Below are positions 19,866 through 28,458 of a stretch of DNA of 64,000 nt, in pieces. Positions within the stretch are counted from its first letter, which is position 1. The number at the start of each line of letters is the position of its first letter. A program made the position numbers and the translations under genes. Below the pieces are notes generated by a model that saw nothing but the letters and a program-made list of their open reading frames with translations, made no database searches and was not told where the DNA came from. Origin of the DNA: Mixia osmundae IAM 14324 (Eukaryota > Basidiomycota > Mixiomycetes > Mixiales > Mixiaceae); the NCBI RefSeq assembly GCF_000708205.1, contig NW_014575558.1:971146-1035145 (forward strand), read 5' to 3'.

Positions 19866-20665
19866 CTATGAAGAACTCGATCCATCTCTGAATTTGCAAC
19901 CTTCTGCGGTCCCTATTGCACTGGTCACTGCGCAAGCGTCGTCCATCTCCCACAACTCGCATCCAAAAGTTTCTTTTGCTGCGAAGAAGTCGTTACACGT
20001 CTTTCCTTCGAACTTTGGAGATCTCGACCGCGATGTCGAACAAGTCAGTCTTATGCTGGGCTGCGTCGCATCGACGTCGCCTGCCAAGCCGATCAGTAGG
20101 AACTACCCACGAGAATCAAAAGGTGATTCACCGGAAGGGAAAGCCCACACCATCTTTGTCTCCCATCTCACATCACAGCAGTTTTGAATCGCTGCAACGA
20201 TCTCTCTCGAGCTGCCTTGGACATGCTTCTGAAATATTGTCTTGGCATCGACTTCGTATACGATCCCAGAGGGCGACATCCTTGAGCTGATATGCCAGCA
20301 GTCTGGCAGCCATGGCTGGTCAGCTTCCTTGACGCAGCTCAATTCGGGCGCTCCTGCTTTCCACGCAAGATGAGACATTCCCGCAAGCCAATTGAACATC
20401 TGCTGGCCTTTGCCATCTGCGGCCTGGACTCGTCCACGGAAGAGCGTTTTCGCTGCAGCGCACGTCAGGGCCAGCTGGTATACAGATTTATCTACGAACC
20501 CGGTCCGGACAGGGTTTTAAAGGTCGATGGCGTTAAGCTGTCGTACAGGGTGTAGGTGCCGGCGCAGATGACCGTACACGATTGAACGCCCACGCAGAGC
20601 TCGTCATGGTTCCGTGGTGGCGCGACGATCAAGACGACCAGATTCAACAGTACTGCGAGCAACAT
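19866..20665 (-). CDS. Secreted 12-Cys array gene 2
   Basis: Exon 1 20665-20500 (signal peptide MLLAVLLNLVVLIVA, then LCVGVQSCTVICAG), intron 20499-20453, a 39-nt microexon 20452-20414 (KTLFRGRVQAAD), a GC-AG intron 20413-20354 (donor GCAAAG), and exon 3 with LSCVKEADQPWLPDC, RMSPSGIVYEVDA, VQGSSREIVAAIQNCCDVRW. A last GT-AG intron leads to DVDATQPSIRLTC and TFGCELWEMDDAC, ending at 19866. All phases agree with the paralogues. It looks intact. Confidence 0.85.
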
Positions 20666-21227
20666 CTTGCAGAGCGGCTGCACCTTTGGAGGGGTCGTGT
20701 GATCCCAAATTTCATAAAAGCGCGACAGAATCCACTTCGAGACGGGTTGCCGTGCAGCATTGACAACCATTGGCGTTCTGTCTCCGCAGACTCCTGGCGT
20801 GGCATGAGAAGCAGCCCTCGCACCACAAAGACACCGATGCATCGCTTCTGCAAACAATGCATTAGACCCATTCACATCACGTGCAACGAAACCCGATTCG
20901 CGCCGTGTTTGACCGAGAAGCGCTCGATGCTCCTGCTGTACACGATCTATTCACACTCGATTCCGGACTTGCTGCGGGCTGACTGTGTGCTATTCATCCA
21001 TCGACGTTGGCTAAACATAATTCTGCGTCGTCAAGATCGAGCTTGGTCTAGAGGAAGCCAATACTCATACTCAAGCATGCCTTTTTGAATCAGCGCACAG
21101 TAGAGCGGCTAGTCCGCCGTTGCCACATAGACCCATGCAAGTCTCGTAGGGTCTGCTCGGAACGCATACTTGTCAAAACACCCGGTCGGAGACGACGCAA
21201 TGCAGCCATCACTATAAGTACAGCTAT
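20666..21227. other. Intergenic spacer in the array (genes 2-3)
   Basis: About 560 nt between the start of array gene 2 and the end of array gene 3. Small frames occur but none carries a family block, signal peptide or supported splice. Presumed promoter of gene 2 and 3' flank of gene 3. Confidence 0.45.
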
Positions 21228-22021
21228 CTACGAGCTTTCTGATAGCCTAAAACGGCAGCCATGGCCTGTTCGTTGCTCTGATGACAGAGCGCAGCTGTCG
21301 CCATCTTCGTCCAATTCGCAGCTGAAAGTGGTTCTCGCAGCGAAGGAGTCTTGACATTGTGTCCCGGTCCTGAGGGAGGGGATTGTCACGGCATTCGTGC
21401 AACGGAGAATGAAAGTAGGCACTGTTGCCGCAAAATTGCCCGCTGATCGAATCAGTCAGTCTATGTCGGGACAGATACGACTTCAAAAGTACCTTTGCCA
21501 GGACGCCACTCCATCCGCGCTTGCCATGTCAACTCACAGCAATCCGATATTGCCGCAACAATCGCCTCTGAGCTGCCTTGAACGAATTTCTCAAAAGTCG
21601 CAGTGGCGTCCACGACATAGTCTCGTTGAGAAGGCGACATCTCCGACTTGACGAGCGAGCATGTGGGCGCCCATGGCTGATCTTTCTGCTTGTGACAGTT
21701 CGCATAGAGGACTCCTGTTCAAGGCAACGCTCAAAGCTGGTGTCTGCCGACGGTGATAGACTTGACATACCTTTCACAGGCTGGAGAAGGGCGCGAAAGA
21801 GTGTCTTGGCTGTACCATACTGTCAGAACGGCAAATACAAGGGAATTACACCAACTCGGCCCTGAATAGACCCGAAATGCCGACGGCGTGGATGCGCCGG
21901 GTACGACGTGCTGCCCAAAACAGTTGACTATGCATGACTGAACGCCGATGCAAAGCTCGCCCAGATTTCTTGGCGGAGCGACGGCAGACCCAACCAGAGC
22001 AAGGATCAATGTGAGCCACAT
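21228..22021 (-). CDS. Secreted 12-Cys array gene 3 (recent duplicate of gene 4)
   Basis: Signal peptide MWLTLILALVGSAVA, then LCIGVQSCIVNCFG and STPSAFRVYSGP. A 39-nt microexon (KTLFRALLQPVK) follows, then a GT-AG intron (GTATGT), CHKQKDQPWAPTC, EMSPSQRDYVVDA, FVQGSSEAIVAAISDCCELTW, another GT-AG intron, and PTFILRCTNA, QCQDSFAARTTFSCELDED, CALSSEQRTGHGCRF. Twelve cysteines can be counted in the mature part. The sequence is nearly collinear with gene 4 in coding, intron and upstream parts. It looks intact. Confidence 0.87.
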
Positions 22022-22356
22022 CGATGAGAGCGCTCGAGCAAACTAGATGACTTTGTCTGAGAGGGTATGCGGCACAACTCACCTTCACCACCGTTGACTT
22101 GCCCCTGGCATGGGCCGAAGACCCTGTTCATCTGACGCGATCTGGCAGCCCTTCCCTTCGAAAGGAGAGCTGGAAACTGACTGGGGATGCCTGAACGGTC
22201 AACGCGACCATCAGACCCGGGACAGAGACAGAGGACCTAGAGAAGTGCGCGTCGCGCTTTCGGGCGCAAAGCACCGATGCATCGATGCGGCTGTCAACCT
22301 AAAGCGCAAGCATCGCAGCGTCCTTCCGCAAGATCCTCGAGCTGTGTTACAGTTGC
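21228..22356. repeat. Duplicated segment, downstream copy (gene 3 plus promoter)
   Basis: The array gene 3 body and about 330 nt upstream of its ATG match the block at 22786-23906. The first 55 or so nt upstream are almost identical (GATGAGAGCGCTCGAGCAAA and onward); similarity continues in patches, including GAAGTGCGCGTCGCGCTTT near 22239 and CCTCGAGCTGTG near 22334. Offset is about 1.56 kb. Confidence 0.8.
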
Positions 22357-22785
22357 CACGTAGGCGTCGCTCGTTCCCCCGACGAACGACAAGAATGCCT
22401 GCTCATCATCAAATCAAAAGCAGCATAACTCGAATCAGCTCTGGATTTGCGCGGAGAGACTGCAGTAGGAGAAAATATCCTCGGGACCCGCGCACGTCTC
22501 GTCTTCCACGAGGTGAGGACCCGCTACGCAAGCTCGCCGACAGTATCCAGACACTCTAGCCGGGCTCAGCTCCATGAAGATCGAGCCGTGTTCACATCGA
22601 GACCAACACCAACGAATGAAGCCTGCCTCCGCTATGCGAGCGGGGGCAGCGAAGAAGGGCTTGCGCACCGGTGCTGCTATGTCCATTCAGACTCGAGCGA
22701 CTCACATAGCTTGCTCATAATGCATGCGTATCAGTCATGTGGTCAAACGAGGCGCAATGCAGCCAACAATGCTAAGGCAGCTGTT
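22357..22785. other. Inter-copy spacer with unexplained Cys-rich frame
   Basis: This stretch separates the promoter of array gene 3 from the end of gene 4. A minus-strand frame at 22686-22435 encodes about 83 residues with several cysteines (GYCRRACVAGPHLVEDE), but without start context, signal peptide or the family's Cys spacing. The TGCTCATCATCAAA block near 22405 also occurs upstream of array gene 1 (about 19840), so part of the spacer is repeated intergenic sequence. It may be a decayed remnant. Confidence 0.35.
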
Positions 22786-23580
22786 CATGAGCTTGCTGAC
22801 TCTCGGAAACGGCAGCCCTTGCTGACTCGTTGCTCTAGCGACAGAGCGCAGCCGTCGTCATCTTCATCCAGTTCGCAATCGAATCTGGTCTTCAGACCGA
22901 AGAAGTCTTGACAGCGCGTCCCGCTCCTGGTGGACGGTATCGTCACGAGATTCGTGCATCGGAGGCTTAAGGTAGGCTCTGTTGCGGTAAAGTCATTCGC
23001 TAATCGACTTCATCAGTCCATATCGGGAGAGGCAGATCATCAGAACATACCCCTTCCAGGACTCCACTGCATTTGCGCTTCCCATGTCAGCTCGCAGCAG
23101 TCGGAGATCGCCGTGACGATTATGTCTGAGCTGCCTTGGACGAATTTGTCCACAGTCTTTGTGGCGTTGACAAGATACTCCGTCTGAGAAGGCGACAAAT
23201 CCGACCCGACGAGCGAGCAGTTCGGCCACCACGGCTGACCTTTCGACTGGTGACAGTACGCATTGGGGACGCCTGTACGATTCGACGCTCAAAGCTCTGT
23301 GTCTAGGGACGTTGCCAAGCACGACGTACCGTTTATATTCTGAAGTAGGGCGCGGAAGAGTGTCTTGGCTGACTGTTCCATCAGAACGGCACATGCAAGG
23401 GAGATCACACGCACTCGGCCCTGCATAGACCCGGAAAGTCGATGGCGCCGATGTGCCAGGTATGATGTGCTCCCCAAAACAGTTGACTATGCATGACTGA
23501 ACGCCGATGCAAAGCTCGACCAGATTTCTCGGCGGAGCGACGGCTGATCCAGCCAGAGCAAGGAACAATGTGAGCCACAT
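22786..23580 (-). CDS. Secreted 12-Cys array gene 4 (recent duplicate of gene 3)
   Basis: Signal peptide MWLTLFLALAGSAVA, LCIGVQSCIVNCFGEH, STFRVYAGP; a 39-nt microexon (KTLFRALLQNIN); a GT-AG intron (GTACGT); CHQSKGQPWWPNC, DLSPSQTEYLVNA, FVQGSSDIIVTAISDCCELTW; then FTATEPTLSLRCTN, RCQDFFGLKTRFDCELDED, CALSLEQRVSKGCRF. It has the same exon plan as gene 3 and differs by scattered substitutions. It looks intact. Confidence 0.87.
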
Positions 23581-23906
23581 CGATGAGAGCGCTCGAGCAA
23601 ACTAGATGACACTGTCTGAGAGGGTATGCGGCAGACTTCTGCCCTTGCCCTCACGACCGTTGAGCAGCCCCTAATATGGGCCGGATACCGTGCTTGTCTG
23701 GACGCATGCTGACGTTGTCCCTCCGATAGAGCTGGAGATCGATTGAGGATGCCGGTATGGTACCCGCGACGATCAGACCAGAGAAAGAGATAGAGAAGTG
23801 CGCGTCGCGCTTTTGGGCGCAGAGCGCCGACATGCAATGTGGACAGCCACCCAAGCGCAAGCATCCCTCCGCAAAATCCTCGAGCTGTGACATGGTTGCC
23901 AGACGC
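22786..23906. repeat. Duplicated segment, upstream copy (gene 4 plus promoter)
   Basis: Counterpart of 21228-22356. Shared upstream landmarks include CGATGAGAGCGCTCGAGCAA directly before the ATG (minus-strand sense), GAAGTGCGCGTCGCGCTTT near 23796 and CCTCGAGCTGTG near 23878. Confidence 0.8.
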
Positions 23907-23940
23907 AGGCGCTCTCTATGTACGGCTTGCAATGAGAAGT

Positions 23941-24739
23941 CTACGCCGAGCTTGCTTCCGTGATGAAGTGGCAGCCGTCAGGGCCTCTCCTCTCCTTTGA
24001 CAAGGCGCAAGTGCCATAGCCGGCGAGCAATTCGCATCTGAAAGGCACTGCTTGCTCGAACAGCTCTTGACATGACTTTCCTTCGCTTCTGGAGTATCTG
24101 GTCCGATCGTTCGAGCATCGCAAGACAAGAGTAGGCTCTGTTGCATCGAAATCGCCTGTGAGATTGGTCAGTGGCCCGTGTTTCGCGAGGGTTTGTGCGG
24201 ACCCCAGGTAAGGTCCCAAGTCATCTGTGCTTCCCACTTCAGATCACAGCAGTCATAGACTGCTCCGACGATGGCATGTGAGCTGCCTTGAACGTGCTTG
24301 TCGAACTTCGTTTCAGCATCTATGATGTATTCGATCGTCGAAGGTGACGATCGCACATCGATCACCTTGCAATCAGGACCCCACGGTTGGTCGCGCTGCT
24401 TGTGACAGCCCAAGACAATGCTTTCTGTTCGTGTCAAACTGTTTCAGAGCGAGGGGTGATGAGCGCAAAACTGCCTTGCCTTCGTCACGCGCAAGCTGCA
24501 CTCGACCACGGAACAGTGTTTTATCTGGCAGCTACTAGATGAGGCTGATAGATTGCGGCGACACTGCGCTTACCCGGCGCGGAGAGAACCTCAAAGGCTG
24601 CTGGTGAGTCTGCGCCGCGCAGAATGTATGACCCGATGCAGTTGACGATGCATGACTGCACGCCTATGCAGAGCTGACCGGTGCTCTTTGGCGAAGCGAT
24701 GGCGGAGCCCACGAGGACGGAAGAGAGCAGAAGTAGCAT
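23941..24739 (-). CDS. Secreted 12-Cys array gene 5
   Basis: Start chosen at 24739 (MLLLLSSVLVGSAIA) to match the paralogues; an ATG ten codons upstream is also in frame. Exon 1 24739-24574 has the same 166-nt length as gene 2. A microexon (KTLFRGRVQLARDE) precedes a GC-AG intron 24479-24425 (donor GCAAGG). Then come LGCHKQRDQPWGPDC, SSPSTIEYIIDA, HVQGSSHAIVGAVYDCCDLKW, DFDATEPTLVLRCSND, SCQELFEQAVPFRCELLAG and CALSKERRGPDGCHF. It looks intact. Confidence 0.85.
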
Positions 24740-24987
24740 CAAGCAGGAGCGGATTTGCAGATAGAGCACGAAAGTAGAGATGCTGACGCGCCCAGCTCAA
24801 TAATGAGCGCTTTTTGGAGGAGGCTTCTGTCACGACGACGATGCTCCTAAACGTTGGCTCAGGGTTTCTGCGACGAGTGTCGTGATGACGACAGCCATTC
24901 CATCGCTGTGATGGGAACAGAAAGCAAGTATTCGACATGGTTGATTGAAGACGCGCGTGATAAGACGATAGGTTGCAATGCGCTCAT

Positions 24988-25788
24988 CTATTGCGGGCTG
25001 GCGAGCGATCTAGGTTGACAGCCATTCTTTGTCTGTAGCTCTTGTGACAGTGCGCACGTGTCACCCATTTCGTCCATTTCGCACTTGAAAGTCACCTTTT
25101 GTCGGAAGAAGGCTATGCAGCTGAGATTGTAGTAGCTGGAATATCTCTTCTTGGCATCAGTGCATCTCAGTGCAAAGGTTGGCCTTGTCGCAGCAAAGTC
25201 ATCTGACGATTGGATCAGGAACGTGCGCACTCGAACCTCAGCTTTCCGAAGGTACCTCTGCTGTAATACCATAATATCCGGGCCTCCCACTTCAGGTCGC
25301 AGCAGTCTGCAACGGCGGCAACGATTGCAGCTGAGGTGCCTTGAACGTGCTTTTCCATGATCGCGCTGGCGTCCATAACGTATTCGATGTTGGCCGGTGA
25401 CATCTGAGAACCGACAAGCAGGCAGTCTGGTGACCATGGGTAGTCAATTTCCTTGAGGCAGGTCAAGCTAGGTATGCCTGCAGACGGCGAGGCTCAGATC
25501 TGTATCTACCGCGCGAATCGAACGACTCGCCATCGCTCGATATAGCCCGGACCCGTGCGCGGAAGAGCGTCTGAACTACCCGGACTGTCAGACAGGTATG
25601 TAGCTGCGTCTTATGAACGAACCCGGTCCCGAGAAGACTTCGAAAAAGGATGGCTCGTGGTCGCCGGGCAAAGTGAACGACGCAAGGCAGTTGACTATGC
25701 ATGACCGTACGCCCAAGCACAGCTCTTGGTTGCGTTTCGGCGGGGCGGTGACTTGCAGTATGAACGTGAAGAGCAAGATGTGCAGCAT
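24988..25788 (-). CDS. Secreted 12-Cys array gene 6
   Basis: Signal peptide MLHILLFTFILQVTA, LCLGVRSCIVNCLAS, SFFEVFSGP. The microexon is longer here (about 57 nt, VRVVQTLFRARVRAISSD) and is followed by a GC-AG intron 25530-25478 (donor GCGAGT). Then LTCLKEIDYPWSPDC, QMSPANIEYVMDA, HVQGTSAAIVAAVADCCDLKW, FAATRPTFALRC, FFRQKVTFKCEMDEMGDTC and ALSQELQTKNGC. It looks intact. Confidence 0.85.
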
Positions 25789-26234
25789 TGAGTCTGGTAC
25801 GCGAGTGTGCAGAGCAGATGACGTCTTTCGAGATTGTGTCGATCCACATGTTTGAGACGTGTCTTGACAACGACCATCTCCTCTTGATATGGATTCGCAC
25901 GAGCATCAATGAGTGTAGCTGTAGCCACGCAGGTATTCAAGATGAGGGCAAGTACGATTGATGAAAGTGCGTGATGACTGTCCGGGGGCACTCGGAAATC
26001 GTAGGAATGATCTTTTCTCGCCGGTCCGCATGGCGACAGATGTACAGCTGCGACGCGAAGTCGGCCGAGATCCATGTGATCAGCATGCACGCAAGCTAGA
26101 GCGCCAATGGGCCTATTTAGACCGTTGGCCGCGCCGGACTACGCAGAGCAGTGCGTGCAATGATCCACGCGAAACTTGGCTTCTTGCGAGTGAGCGAGGC
26201 CAGATTGCATGTGCTACATGCACCTTTGACAGGG
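25789..26234. other. Intergenic spacer in the array (genes 6-7)
   Basis: About 445 nt upstream of array gene 6 and downstream of gene 7. A minus-strand frame near 25965-25850 has a short hydrophobic run (SSIVLALILN) but no family block. Presumed promoter. Confidence 0.4.
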
Positions 26235-27035
26235 CTAGGACGAGCTGGCGCCGTCTGCAAAGCGACATTCGTGAGAGGCAAGGATCTCTCTCGTCAAGCC
26301 GCAAGTGTCGCCCATCTCATCCAGTTCGCAGTTGAAAGTGGTCCTCTTGGCGAAGAAATTGTTGCAGTTCTTGTCAAGATAGCTTGTATATCGCTTCCAA
26401 GCGTTCGAACAGTCCAGCACAAGTGTTGGTGCTGTCGCTGTAAAGTCATCTAGCATTGACCTCAGCAACACGATAGTCGGGCAGGTGCCAGATCTGACCT
26501 GCGTCAAGGTGCCAGTCCATGCGCGTCTTCCATCTCAGATCACAGCAATCGGCAATGGCCGCGACGATGGCGGTGGAGGTACCTTGGACGTGCTTCTCGA
26601 GGATCGCGCTGATGTCGACAATGTACTCGATCTTGGAAGGGGACAGTCGAGTTTCGACAAGTGTGCAGTCCGGAATCCATTGCAGATCGTGCTGCGTATC
26701 GCAGCGCAGCTCCAGAGAGCCTGCACCACTCGAAGCTCAGAGGAAGCAGATGAGCACGGCCTTGGAAGTCAGACTTGCCCTTTCTGGAGATCTGAAGCTG
26801 TTGAAGGAACAGCATTCGCGCTGTTCGAATGGTCAGGCCGACAAGTCTGTACGGCGCCGTACTGACCTGGTCCTGCGAAAACCTCGAAAGCAGATGGTGT
26901 GGCGGCGCCGCGTAAAGTGTGCGATCCGACACAGTTGACTATGCACGATTGAACGCCCACGCATAGCTCATCAGAGCCTTGCGGAGGAGCAGTGACCGAA
27001 GTGACCAGCAGGCCGAGTAGCGAGAGCAGCGACAT
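26235..27035 (-). CDS. Secreted 12-Cys array gene 7
   Basis: Signal peptide MSLLSLLGLLVTSVTA, LCVGVQSCIVNCVGSH, SAFEVFAGP. A GT-AG intron (GTCAGT) precedes the 42-nt microexon (RMLFLQQLQISRK); a GC-AG intron 26778-26721 with a perfect GCAAGT donor follows. Then LRCDTQHDLQWIPDC, RLSPSKIEYIVDI, HVQGTSTAIVAAIADCCDLRW, DFTATAPTLVLDCSNA, NCNNFFAKRTTFNCELDEM and CGLTREILASHECRF. It looks intact. Confidence 0.86.
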
Positions 27036-27360
27036 GCAGGAAAATTGAGTTTGCCGGGCTAACGACGATAGATATGCTATTGCCCAGTGATCTGTTTTTC
27101 GAGCGAATCTCTCCTGAAGCCTTGACGACCAGGGTTTCTTGTCTTGCACCGCTCGAGTATGATAGCAATTTGCAAGAGCATCGACGCAGGCATTGTCAAT
27201 AAGAGATGATGTGAATGACACACTCGTGGCGTCCGTCAGCAGGGTTCCGGCGGACGTACTCTCAACAAAGCTTGCCCACGCCACAGCGAATTTGCGTTCC
27301 TGTTGCTGAATTGAGAGGCAGCGCAATAAGTGCTTGCATTGCGTTCTCACTGCAAGCTCG
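27036..27360. other. Intergenic spacer in the array (genes 7-8)
   Basis: About 325 nt between the start of gene 7 and the end of gene 8 on the minus strand. No supported frame or repeat; presumed promoter of gene 7. Confidence 0.4.
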
Positions 27361-28144
27361 CTATTCGCTTGATATAACAATCATTGGGCGTTCGCAGCTC
27401 TTTAGCGAAAGCCCGCAGGTGTTGCCTAGCTCGTCCAATTCGCAAGTGTAGTAGACTGTTTCCCGAAAGAAGGCCTTGCATTTCCTTTTTTGATAACGAG
27501 TGACTCTTCCCCAGGCATTCGTGCATTTGAGAAAGAAGATAGGCTCCGTTGCCTCGATGTCACCTACCATGGGGTCAGAAGCGCAAAGGTGAGCCGACAT
27601 CGAGCCGATCGTACCCGTGTTGAGATGCCAGCTCATCTTTGTTTCCCACCTGAGATCACAGCAGTCTGCGATCGCCGCCACGATCATGTCCGAGCTGCCT
27701 TGAACATGTTTCTTCATGATCGCATTGACATCCACGACAAATTCGGTCCAAGACGGCGACATCCTGGATTCGACAAGCAAGCAATCGGGTATCCAGGGAA
27801 TACCGGTCCGGCTGGTGCAGCTCAAGTCGGGGCCTCCTGGAGACCGCAAGGTTTTTCAGGTTGGTCTACCTGACGTGGGCCCAGAGAGTCAACTCGCCAT
27901 CAGCTGCAGGCTTCACGGTGCTGCGAAAGAGTGTTCTTGCTGCGTTCGCTGTCAGACAAGCAACAAGGTGTGCAGAACTAGACGGACACGGCCCCGAGAA
28001 GACTTCGAATGACGATGGCGCATCAGTGCCAGGCAGAGTGTGTGTTCCAATGCAGCACGACTGGACACTCAAGCAAAGCTCGTGGGATGACTTGGGTGGA
28101 CCACAGACAGAGCCGATCAAGATGGGCAGCAATGCGAGCCACAT
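27361..28144 (-). CDS. Secreted 12-Cys array gene 8
   Basis: Most upstream member. Signal peptide MWLALLPILIGSVCG. The first Cys block reads LCLSVQSCCIGTH: compared with CIVNCIG in the paralogues it lacks three residues (IVN), leaving adjacent cysteines. A 42-nt microexon (RTLFRSTVKPAAD) precedes a GC-AG intron 27897-27837 (donor GCGAGT). Then LSCTSRTGIPWIPDC, RMSPSWTEFVVDV, HVQGSSDMIVAAIADCCDLRW, IEATEPIFFLKCTNA, KCKAFFRETVYYTCELDEL and CGLSL, ending near 27361 without the final GCRF. It diverges from pyruvate decarboxylase. Confidence 0.82.
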
Positions 28145-28458
28145 TGAGTTGAAGGGAGGGTAAGAATGCAGACAATACGAAACTTCGAGGTACTTTGTGT
28201 CAGCCCATAGTGTTTGACGAGGTCTTGACAACACTCCCGTTCGCTCGGAGATGAGTGAAGATCATCTGGACAGCGACGAGAGAGGAATGGGTGTGCAAGA
28301 GGCAGCAAAGCACAGACACATCTCGATGATGTCACTGCAACAACGTTTGGGGCACACAGAAGGAGCAGTAACGTCCGCGCTCCGCGCTTTTATATCGACA
28401 AGGCTTGCGAAGTTCGGAGCTCCCTTGACATCAACGAAGCCCTGCAGACCTCTCCAGC
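28145..28458. promoter_or_regulatory. Divergent promoter, array gene 8 / PDC
   Basis: 314 nt between the two divergent ATGs. A TATA-like TTTTATAT at 28388-28395 lies about 65 nt before the pyruvate decarboxylase ATG, a usual fungal spacing. A CT-rich stretch (CAGACCTCTCCAGC) directly precedes that ATG. No such box was seen toward the secreted gene. Confidence 0.45.
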
